Shown here: positions 9,021-17,369 of the stretch, piece by piece
Position numbering within the stretch: position 1 is the stretch's first letter
Layout: each line of letters opens with the position of its first letter
Assembly (NCBI GenBank): GCA_001510075.1
Contig: LFEN01000006.1
Span: forward strand, 1 to 33,556
DNA from: Alphaproteobacteria bacterium casp-alpha2
Lineage (GTDB): Bacteria; Pseudomonadota; Alphaproteobacteria; Rhodospirillales; Casp-alpha2
Direction of reading: 5' to 3'
Length of the DNA stretch: 33,556 nt
Notes under the pieces: model-generated
The model's input: the letters and a program-made list of their open reading frames with translations, nothing else
What the model was told of the DNA's origin: nothing
Databases searched by the model: none
Program-made: the position numbers and the translations under genes

Positions 9021-9047
9021 CCATATCCTCCTTTAGAAGCTACATGG
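9021..9047 (-). promoter_or_regulatory. Candidate RNA thermometer hairpin (ROSE-like) over the hsp20 Shine-Dalgarno
   Basis: mRNA-sense CCAU-GUAG-CUUC-UAAA-GGAG-GAU-AUGG: CCAU:AUGG and CUUC:GGAG stems, SD inside the hairpin, ATG immediately 3'. Confidence 0.4.
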
Positions 9048-9245
9048 TTCAAGGGCCTACCAAGTCCGAGATGGACCTTTAATGGTCAAATCCCAATCGC
9101 GGGCCTGAGGTGAAATCCAAAAACAAAATATTAGACTTCCCCCAGGGATCATACGCCGGACCCTGTTCATCAGGCATCCGCCGTCCATCCCTCATATAGG
9201 CAGGCTGAAATTTGACCGCAAGGGTGAGGGGCATGGGGGGCTGGC

Positions 9246-11048
9246 TTATTCAGGTTCAGGGGTTGTCGCCGGGGGGCTTTCCGCAGGCGGGGTTTCTGTT
9301 TCAGGGGCGGGGCTTTCCGCCCCTTCGGCGATAGCGTCAGCAGTTTCATCCCATATCACTTCGTAAAGTACTACTTCTTCGCCGAATCCCTTCATTTCAA
9401 ACCCGCCCTGGTTGGTAAATTTGTAATTCTTGCCGGAACAAATGCCACGGATGATTGAGGAAACGAAAATTTGATCGGCGGAGGCCTTATCGACAATGCG
9501 GGCCGATAGCTGGACCACGGTGCCGAACAAATCATTATCTTCGGAAATGGGCTCGCCGGCATTGAGACCGATTTTCAGGTGCAGGGGCAAATCAGGGTGT
9601 TCTTGATTGTGCTTGGCGGTTTCTCGCTGCATTTCGATAGCGGCATCAACGCCGTCGGAAGTTTTATTGAACGACGCCATGATGCCGTCCCCGGTGTGCT
9701 TGATCTCTTTGCCGGCGTTGTTGCTGAGTGCTTCGCGGACGACCCGGTTGTGGGCACGCACAACCAACTGTGCGCCTTCGTCTCCCATTGTCTGGGTCAT
9801 CGCTGTCGATCCGGCGATATCCGTAAACAGCACGGTAATGGGGCCTGTCTGTTCTTCTCGTTGCTTGGGCTTATTCCATTCGGTGAGGGCGTTATCCAGC
9901 AGCCTGCCGCCGGAACCTTCATCGGTGAGATAAATATTGATGCTGTTACGTCCGCTCTGGAACATCTGCATGTAGCGCGCATCGGACATCAGGTATTCTT
10001 CGTAGCGCTCGGCGAAGGAGGCGGCATGAGACTTCTTGAAACCAAGCGACATGACGCTGTCGGCAAGGATTTTGGATTGCGACGCGGCATCCATTTTCCC
10101 CTGCTGGGAAAGGATTTCGCAGGCGCCCGCCATATACATGCTGAGGCCGAACTTGTTGAAGCTGTCCAGTTTATCCAAATCGGTTTGGCATCCTTCCATA
10201 GATTTTCCAAGAAAGTTAATCATATAGCCCCTAAGTTTCTCTGCAGTGGGGGATAGCTCGCCGGTCGCCGGCGGGGTTTCTTCCGGCGCCGTCTCTTCCG
10301 CGGGGGCCTCTTCTTTAGGCTCTTCGGCCAAGGTTTGTTCGCTGGGCTGAGGGGCTGGTTTGTTGGCCATGGCTCTTTGGGCCATCGCTTTCCTGGCTGC
10401 GGCTTCCTGGGCTGCCCGTCTCGCCGCGCTCTGTTTCGCCATCTGCGCCAACATTCCGAGAATCCACAGAACCAACCGATTTTGTTTCGATTTTTTGAGT
10501 TTTACGTCCTTCATAAAAATGCGGGACGATACGCCCACGGAGATAAGGAACGAAATGATGAAAGTGCCAATAAATAAATTGGTTTTGGCAGAGCCTACGA
10601 AGCGTACGCCAAGGAGCCTCTCTCCACTCAGGGCTTCCGAAATACCAAAGGCCAAAAGCCCGGATAAGGAGAGGCAGAACAGGACGATGAAAAAAAGGAT
10701 ACCGACAACACGCGTTAAAGACGACTCTTGGGGTTCGTTGCTTTTCTTTGCGGGCGCAGTTCGTTCTTGGCGGGCAGGTGTTTTTCCCCTCCGGCCAAGG
10801 TTCGTCGGGACCCTGCGTACCATGGGCTTTTCCTGGGCTTTCTTGAAAACGACTGTTTCGTTGAAAACGCCAGTTTCGTCATTGAGGGTTTCGCGGATGA
10901 CCTTGACCGCATCCAGATGCCTCAATTCGCTAATCTGCTTGGTGGCCTCGTTGATGGCCTCTTCCCTCTGGTCGCCGGGAAAGGTTTCGTGGATGGTCCA
11001 TTGTCCATCCTGCTGTACTTGAACTTCGTAACTAGAATGATCTGTCAT
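9246..11048 (-). CDS. Membrane-anchored class III adenylate/guanylate cyclase
   Basis: 600 aa; two TM segments; VLFTDIAGSTAMTQTMGDEGAQ...KHTGDGIMASF...DLFGTVVQLSARIVDKASADQIFVS cyclase signature. Confidence 0.9.
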   Translation of the reverse strand: MTDHSSYEVQVQQDGQWTIHETFPGDQREEAINEATKQISELRHLDAVKVIRETLNDETGVFNETVVFKKAQEKPMVRRVPTNLGRRGKTPARQERTAPAKKSNEPQESSLTRVVGILFFIVLFCLSLSGLLAFGISEALSGERLLGVRFVGSAKTNLFIGTFIISFLISVGVSSRIFMKDVKLKKSKQNRLVLWILGMLAQMAKQSAARRAAQEAAARKAMAQRAMANKPAPQPSEQTLAEEPKEEAPAEETAPEETPPATGELSPTAEKLRGYMINFLGKSMEGCQTDLDKLDSFNKFGLSMYMAGACEILSQQGKMDAASQSKILADSVMSLGFKKSHAASFAERYEEYLMSDARYMQMFQSGRNSINIYLTDEGSGGRLLDNALTEWNKPKQREEQTGPITVLFTDIAGSTAMTQTMGDEGAQLVVRAHNRVVREALSNNAGKEIKHTGDGIMASFNKTSDGVDAAIEMQRETAKHNQEHPDLPLHLKIGLNAGEPISEDNDLFGTVVQLSARIVDKASADQIFVSSIIRGICSGKNYKFTNQGGFEMKGFGEEVVLYEVIWDETADAIAEGAESPAPETETPPAESPPATTPEPE

Positions 11049-11245
11049 GGTTAATCAACGGATGCCATTTCACCATTTCCGAGCAGAAAACCCGCCCCAA
11101 AAACCCCATCAAGCCCCAAAGAGGCAATAAGCTCCTAAGGTTAAAACCCTTTTGGGACTTAAAAAACCAAAATCGGTATATTTTACAGGAAAACTAAGGA
11201 GACGTCTCCCAAGGCGCAAGAGAAGGGAGAACAGGGGGGAAAGGG

Positions 11246-13171
11246 TTATTCGCCGGGGTTCTGAATTTCGCCGTCGTCAGACCATAATACTTCATAAAGG
11301 GTGATTTCGTCGCCGAAACCTTTCATGGCAAACCCCCCCTGATTGGTAAATTTGTAATCTTTTCCGGCGCAAATTCCGCGGACGATTTCAGAAACGTAAA
11401 TTTCGTCGGCAGATGCCTTATCGACGATGCGGGCCGAAAGCTGCACCGTTGTCCCGAACAAGTCGTTGTCTTCAGCGATGGGCTCACCGGCATTGAGCCC
11501 GATTTTAAAATGCAGGGGGAGGTCCGGGTTTTGTTGGTTATGCAGCGCCGCTCCCCGCTGCATTTCGATGGCGGCGTCTACGCCGTCGGAAGTTTTGTTG
11601 AACGACGCCATGATGCCGTCGCCGGTGTGTTTGACTTCCTTTCCGGCGTTGTTGCTTAGCGCTTCGCGGACGATCCGATTGTGGGCTCGAACCACTTGCT
11701 GGGCCCCTGCATCACCCAGCGATTGGGTCATCGCCGTCGACCCGGCGATATCCGTAAACATCACGGTGATCGGGCCGGATTGCTCTTCCTGTTGCTTGGG
11801 CTTGTTCCATTGGGTAAGCGCATTATCCAACAGCCTTGGCGCGACGGTTTCATCCGTGAGAAAGATATTGATGGCGTTTCGCCCGGCCTGGAACATTTGC
11901 ATGTACCGGGCATCGGCCATCAGGTATTCCTCGTAGCGGTCAGCGAAAGATGCCGCATGGGACCGCTTGAAGCCCATGACCTGTACACAGTCGGACAAGA
12001 TTTTCGAGCGTGCCCGGATATCCATGTTTCTTTTTTGGGAAAGGATTTCGCAGGCCCCGGCGAGATACAAATTGACGCCGAACTTGTTGAAGTTATCCAT
12101 ATTCTTTTGGTCGGTCTGACTTCCCTCAAGGCCTGAACTGAGAAATTTCAACATGTAGGCTTTTTGCTTTTCATCCACCGGCGATAGGGGGTCGACCTCG
12201 GGGGGCTTTGCTTTTGCGTGGGTTTCGGCATCAAGGACGACGGCGCGTTTAGCCTCTTCCGGTTCCTTGCCTTTATTCAATTCGGCCTGAAGACGGTCTG
12301 TCGTGGCTGCGTTTTCGGTGGCCTTTTCTTCGTTGGTTATTTGCTCTACCCGAAATTCTTCAACCCCCTTCATGGCGGCTTCCAGATTGTCGAGCGTGTT
12401 TTCCTTTCCGCCTTCCATGGTTTCGGCGCTGGGCCCCGCCTGGGCGCCTTGCCCGTTTGGGGATTTTGCTGGTTGCGGCTGTTGCGGCTTTTGCTGGGCG
12501 GCTCTCGTGCGTGCCTTATCCGCAGCCTGCTTGGCGCGTTTTGCCGCTTTCATCTGTGGCGAGGATTGAAGCGTTTCACCGCGCATCACGGTGATGGACA
12601 TTATGAGGAGGCTGACCAGGAAGAAAACGACAAACACGGAAATGAGAAGGTTGGATTCCGCATTGCCGACGAAATTAACACCGAACAACCTTTTGCCGCC
12701 CACCAACTCATCAGCCAGGGCAGCAAAAACACCACCAATAATAAGGCTGAAAAGGACCACCAAAAGAAGCTTGACCATAACCACCGTCATGGTCGATTTT
12801 TTTTTCGGTGGCTTGATCCGGCCTCGGGCTTTCCGGCGCTTGGTGGCGGTATCTTCAAAATCGTCTTCATCATCCTGGGTAATCCAGGACGTGTCCTGGC
12901 TGGGGTTATGGCCCATGGATGCACTGGAAGATTTTTGGCCGCCGCCGCCGGATTTCAGGCCCGGGCTTTTGTAGATGATGAATTCGTTATGGAAGCCCTC
13001 ATCGGAGTCATAGACTTCCTTGATGACCTTGACGGCTTCGACGGTACTGAGATGGTCTAGCTGCTTTCCCTCATCGATGGCGGCATCTTTTTGATGGCTC
13101 TGGAAACGGGCGTGGATGCTCCATCGCCCGCTTTGCTGCACCTGAACCTCGTAATTTACTATTTCTGGCAT
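11246..13171 (-). CDS. Membrane-anchored class III adenylate/guanylate cyclase, paralog of the 9246-11048 product
   Basis: 641 aa; same architecture; VMFTDIAGSTAMTQSLGDAGAQ...KHTGDGIMASF...DLFGTTVQLSARIVDKASADEIYVS. Confidence 0.9.
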   Translation of the reverse strand: MPEIVNYEVQVQQSGRWSIHARFQSHQKDAAIDEGKQLDHLSTVEAVKVIKEVYDSDEGFHNEFIIYKSPGLKSGGGGQKSSSASMGHNPSQDTSWITQDDEDDFEDTATKRRKARGRIKPPKKKSTMTVVMVKLLLVVLFSLIIGGVFAALADELVGGKRLFGVNFVGNAESNLLISVFVVFFLVSLLIMSITVMRGETLQSSPQMKAAKRAKQAADKARTRAAQQKPQQPQPAKSPNGQGAQAGPSAETMEGGKENTLDNLEAAMKGVEEFRVEQITNEEKATENAATTDRLQAELNKGKEPEEAKRAVVLDAETHAKAKPPEVDPLSPVDEKQKAYMLKFLSSGLEGSQTDQKNMDNFNKFGVNLYLAGACEILSQKRNMDIRARSKILSDCVQVMGFKRSHAASFADRYEEYLMADARYMQMFQAGRNAINIFLTDETVAPRLLDNALTQWNKPKQQEEQSGPITVMFTDIAGSTAMTQSLGDAGAQQVVRAHNRIVREALSNNAGKEVKHTGDGIMASFNKTSDGVDAAIEMQRGAALHNQQNPDLPLHFKIGLNAGEPIAEDNDLFGTTVQLSARIVDKASADEIYVSEIVRGICAGKDYKFTNQGGFAMKGFGDEITLYEVLWSDDGEIQNPGE

Positions 13172-13485
13172 CGGTCTTCCAACTCGCAGGTTCCCTTTAA
13201 TATTTTAAAGAGAAAAATCTATAAGTATCATTTGTTTAGATGGTGTCGGAAGCCCACGCTTCAAAGCCGCTACGGCGCAACCCTATACGGAAAATAGAAA
13301 TCCAACCCTTAATTCAACAATCTTAGCAAAACCCAATATAGGGGACAAACCCAGTTATGGGCGAAAAATTTGCGGACCTATGCCCTGTGACATATATCCC
13401 ATTTCGGGGGTTTTTTAGATAGAGAAAGCCCGGTCAAACCAGGAGCTTTCAATCAAGGCTTAAGGCAAGTACGAAAAAAAGGGGC

Positions 13486-13710
13486 TTAGCCCTTAAGACC
13501 CAGGTCCTTGAATCTTTTATTGAATTTGGCCAATTGCCCGCCGCTGTCGAGAAGGCGGTGAACGCCGGTCCATGCGGGATGGGTTTTGGGGTCAACATCC
13601 AGTTTCATGAGATCGCCAGCTGCGCCCCACGTTGAACGAGTCGTGTAGGTGCTACCGTCGGTCAACTGGACGGTAATCTCATGGTAATCCGGGTGGATGT
13701 CTTTTTTCAT
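13486..13710 (-). CDS. rpmE: 50S ribosomal protein L31 (form lacking the zinc-binding CxxC)
   Basis: [49 protein letters not shown]. Confidence 0.93.
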   Translation of the reverse strand: MKKDIHPDYHEITVQLTDGSTYTTRSTWGAAGDLMKLDVDPKTHPAWTGVHRLLDSGGQLAKFNKRFKDLGLKG

Positions 13711-13773
13711 CGTTCTTCTTCATCTGTGAAGGCGCCTTATATACGGGAAGCCCCAAGGGGATACAAGCCGTAT

Positions 13774-14979
13774 TCAAGGGGATTTAGAAAGGTTTTTGCT
13801 TTCATTGCTGGACTCAAGGGAGCGCAAGGCCCTAATCCCCAGAATAATGACAACACCCATTATCAGGACACCCGCAAAATAGGGCCAATCCCGGCCCATG
13901 GCGCCGAACAGAAACCCTGCCCAGGCAGGGCCGGTAAAGCGCGCCATTGTTGATGCTGAGCGGGTAACCCCCATGATGCCGCCTTGTTCGTGCTCGCCTA
14001 CTTGAAGGGAAATAAGGCTGCTCAGTGAAGGGGATATGATGGAAAAACCATACCCGGCGATAACCATCGCCACCACCAGAACCGGCACACTGGAACTGAA
14101 GGGAATCAACAACATCCCGATCGCCAGCGCCGACGCTCCTTGAATGATCAGTCTTGCTTCGCCGAAGCGTTTGGCCAAACGACCGACAAGTCCGCCCTGA
14201 ATAAGGGCACTCATCAATCCGACCATGGCGAACAGATAGCCGTTCTGTTCCGGTCCCCATCCGAATTGGCGCCTCGACCACATGGCGAAGGTGGATTCCA
14301 GTCCGGCAAAAACAAAGGTGGCGAGGAATGTTAACGCAATCAACAACCCGACATTGGGGCGTTTGACGGCTTCAGTGAACATTTCAAATCGCCTTTTCGG
14401 GGGCTCTTTCGACAGTCTGTTACGAATTTCCTCAGACAGGGATTCCTTCAGCATCACCACTGCAAAGCCCAGGGCGACAAATGAAAGACCGGCAGCGGCG
14501 AAAGCCGGGCTTTGGAAATCGGCATTGACCGGATCGGAACCGGCGAGAATTCCGCCGATAGCCGGTCCGGCGATAAATCCCAGCCCAAAAGCGGCTCCAA
14601 TCATCCCCATACCCTTGGCGCGGTTTTCCCGGGTGGTGACATCGGCAACATAGGCGAATGCGGCGGATATGTTTCCGGCCATGAAGCCACCGGCTGCCCG
14701 GGCCATAAACAACATCCAAAGGCTTTCCGAAAATCCCAACCATACATAGGAAAGCGCCGCACCGGCCAGGCTGACCAAGAGGACCGGGCGCCGGCCGATA
14801 CGATCGCTGAGCCGCCCCCAAAACGGCGCCGCCAGGAATTGAGTGAACGAATAGGTCGCCATTATCAGCCCGACCATAAAGGGCGTCGCCTGATAATGTT
14901 CGGCATAGAACGGCAGCAACGGAATGATGATACCGAAACCGATCAAATCAATGAGAACGATGAAAAACAGGATCACCAT
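13774..14979 (-). CDS. MFS transporter (TetA-like drug:H+ antiporter)
   Basis: 401 aa, about 12 TM; GRLSDRIGRRPVLLVSLAGAALSYV MFS motif A. Confidence 0.88.
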   Translation of the reverse strand: MVILFFIVLIDLIGFGIIIPLLPFYAEHYQATPFMVGLIMATYSFTQFLAAPFWGRLSDRIGRRPVLLVSLAGAALSYVWLGFSESLWMLFMARAAGGFMAGNISAAFAYVADVTTRENRAKGMGMIGAAFGLGFIAGPAIGGILAGSDPVNADFQSPAFAAAGLSFVALGFAVVMLKESLSEEIRNRLSKEPPKRRFEMFTEAVKRPNVGLLIALTFLATFVFAGLESTFAMWSRRQFGWGPEQNGYLFAMVGLMSALIQGGLVGRLAKRFGEARLIIQGASALAIGMLLIPFSSSVPVLVVAMVIAGYGFSIISPSLSSLISLQVGEHEQGGIMGVTRSASTMARFTGPAWAGFLFGAMGRDWPYFAGVLIMGVVIILGIRALRSLESSNESKNLSKSP

Positions 14980-15027
14980 AATCGGCGGAACTTCCCTTGT
15001 AACTGTATCTTGGTATAGGGGAATGGG

Positions 15028-16197
15028 TCAGCGCTGGGTTAATTTCAACTCAATTCGTCGGTTGCGCCGTTTTCCGATTTCATCGGAACGGTCGTCGAGG
15101 GGCTGAAATTCGCCGAACCCGGTGGCGGCCAGCCGGTTTGGTGGCAGGCCTTCCCCGATCAGTTGCTGAACGACCGAGATGGCTCGGGCAGAGGATAATT
15201 CCCAATTTGACGGGAAGCGGGCGGTCTTGATGGGGTCCTTGTCCGTGTGCCCGTCGACGCGCAGGACCCAATCGATGTCGCTGGGGATTTCGCCGGCAAT
15301 CTGTTTAAGAGTCTGCGCCAGCTTGGATAATTGTTTCTGACCGGCGACTCCCAGATCGGCCGAGCCTTTGGTGAAAAGGACTTCGGATTGAAAGACAAAG
15401 CGGTCGCCGACAATTCGAACGCCCTGTTGTTGTCCCAGTATGTCACGAAGTCTGCCGAAAAATTCGGAACGGTAGCGGCCTAATTGATGAACTTTGTTGG
15501 CCAAGGCCGCGTTCAGTCGCGAGCCGAGAGAGGCGATCTGGACCTTTTGGTCAATGGCCAGTTTTTCCGATATTTCCAGCGCCTTTGAAATTTTCGCCAA
15601 GGTCTCCCGAAGGGCACCCATCTGCTGGTTCAAAAGCGCCACTTGGGCGCGGGCGCTTTTGGAAATATCTTTCTCGGCCAACAGCTTTTTGCCGGACTGA
15701 TCCAATTTGCCGGCCATTTCGGCGACCTTGGCCTGCAATTCTTCCCTGAGCGCCCGAAGCGCCGCAATATCCTTCGCCAGGCCGGAAATCTCTTCCAACT
15801 GGGCAGTAATTTTCGATTTGTCCGCTTCGACGACTTGCAGGGTTTCGGCTAATTTTTTCTCCGTTTCCTCAGTACGCTGACGCAAGGTGGAAACGGTGGT
15901 TTTTAAATCATCGCGCAGCGCCACGGAAATTTGCAGTTCCTCCGACAATTGCTGGACGTTCTTGCTTAAATCCTTGTTGGCTTTGCGTTCAAGCGACAGA
16001 AGCTCGGCCAACTCGCCGACCTGATTTTGCAACCGTAACAGGGTCTGGTCACGGCCCGATAGCGCTTGGCTCAAGAAAAATTGTGCCAGCACGAAAATCA
16101 TCAGCAGGAACATGACGACCATCAGTAATGTCGCCAGGGCATCGACGAAACCGGGCCAGATGTTTGTCGGACGTTGGCGGCGGGAGAGGGCGGCCAT
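15028..16197 (-). CDS. MotB-like protein: N-terminal TM, coiled coil, C-terminal OmpA peptidoglycan-binding domain
   Basis: NIWPGFVDALATLLMVVMFLLMIFVLAQFFLSQALSGRD; long coiled coil; VDGHTDKDPIKTARFPSNWELSSARAISVVQQLIGEGLPPNRLAATGFGEFQPL. Confidence 0.88.
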   Translation of the reverse strand: MAALSRRQRPTNIWPGFVDALATLLMVVMFLLMIFVLAQFFLSQALSGRDQTLLRLQNQVGELAELLSLERKANKDLSKNVQQLSEELQISVALRDDLKTTVSTLRQRTEETEKKLAETLQVVEADKSKITAQLEEISGLAKDIAALRALREELQAKVAEMAGKLDQSGKKLLAEKDISKSARAQVALLNQQMGALRETLAKISKALEISEKLAIDQKVQIASLGSRLNAALANKVHQLGRYRSEFFGRLRDILGQQQGVRIVGDRFVFQSEVLFTKGSADLGVAGQKQLSKLAQTLKQIAGEIPSDIDWVLRVDGHTDKDPIKTARFPSNWELSSARAISVVQQLIGEGLPPNRLAATGFGEFQPLDDRSDEIGKRRNRRIELKLTQR

Positions 16198-16214
16198 GAT
16201 CCGGAGCCCCTGTT

Positions 16215-17369
16215 TTATTCGTTGCCTGAGGCGGCGATGGTGCGGGCGAGTAATTTGATCTCGCTGCGAAGCTGCTGGATTAATTCATTCCGCCCGGCGC
16301 TTAATTCTTCCGTCAAGCGGGTAAGATAAAGGTCAAGGTTGCGTATATGGTTGCGCGATCCTTCGTCCAGGCCACCCGTTTCAGCCCCGGCGGCGAGCTT
16401 CGCCAGTATGGGTTTCATTTCCATCTGCGATTCCGCCAACCCCTTCATCAGGGTTTGTTCGGTGCGCATGTGGTTGGTCAACAACTCCAGTTTCTCGCCC
16501 AGTGTCATAATGCTGTTGTTGACGGAAGCCCGGCTTTCTTCTCCTCCGGCGATGGTTTTTTGCAGGTTTTCGAGGCTTTCCGCTGTCTGCTCCAGAAGGG
16601 CCTGGACATAAGCAGGGATGGATTGGTCGGTTTCCGCCAGTGACGAACCCGTCGCCAGCCGGGTAACGGTGGAGAGCCATTCCTCCAGGTCGTTGTAAAA
16701 CCGGTTCTGCGCCTGGTTGGCTTGTAAATCCAGGAACCCAAGGACCAGGGAACCCGCCAACCCGAACAGGGATGAGGAAAATGCCGTTCCCATGCCGGCC
16801 ATGGGTGCCTGCAACCCTTTCTTTAATTCGCCGAATACGGCGGCGCCGTCGCCGCCGTCAACGCTTAAGCCCCCGATAACCTGGCTGATGGAGGATACGG
16901 TTTCCAGCAGTCCCCAGAACGTACCCAGAAGACCTAAAAAAATCAGCAAACCGATGGTGTAGCGTGAAAGGTCGCGAGATTCGTCGAGCCGGGAAACAAT
17001 GCCGTCGAGCAGGGAACGCATGCCCAGCGTCGACAGGCTGAGCCGGTCCCGGTCCCGGTGTTCGGCCATCATGGTGGCCATCGGCGCCAGCAACTTGGGC
17101 GGTTGGGCCTCGGATACGGAAATTGCCTCGGTGCGGAAATTTTCGATCCAGGAAACTTCCGGGTACAGCATCAACACTTGGCGGAAATTATAGATGATGC
17201 CGAGGAGCAGCACCCCGACGATCAGACCGTTAAGGGGGGCGTTGGCCAGAAAGGCATCTCTGAGCGTAAGGAATAAAAATCCGGACAGGCCAATGACCGC
17301 GACAACAAAGACAACCATCCGGATAAGATATTTACGTGGCCGGGTCATGGGCGGGGCTTCGGTAATCAT
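16215..17369 (-). CDS. MotA/TolQ/ExbB-type channel protein with C-terminal helical tail
   Basis: 384 aa; YTIGLLIFLGLLGTFWGLLETVSSISQVI...AGMGTAFSSSLFGLAGSLVLGFLDLQANQAQNRFYNDLEEWLS. Confidence 0.85.
   Translation of the reverse strand: MITEAPPMTRPRKYLIRMVVFVVAVIGLSGFLFLTLRDAFLANAPLNGLIVGVLLLGIIYNFRQVLMLYPEVSWIENFRTEAISVSEAQPPKLLAPMATMMAEHRDRDRLSLSTLGMRSLLDGIVSRLDESRDLSRYTIGLLIFLGLLGTFWGLLETVSSISQVIGGLSVDGGDGAAVFGELKKGLQAPMAGMGTAFSSSLFGLAGSLVLGFLDLQANQAQNRFYNDLEEWLSTVTRLATGSSLAETDQSIPAYVQALLEQTAESLENLQKTIAGGEESRASVNNSIMTLGEKLELLTNHMRTEQTLMKGLAESQMEMKPILAKLAAGAETGGLDEGSRNHIRNLDLYLTRLTEELSAGRNELIQQLRSEIKLLARTIAASGNE

Noticed and set aside
12218-13060. 280-aa + strand ORF
   Set aside because: Antisense to the N-terminal half of the 641-aa cyclase, which has conserved domains.
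13486-13710. Zinc-free L31 as a novelty
   Set aside because: L31 forms lacking the CxxC motif are well known in bacteria; no paralog is visible in this window.
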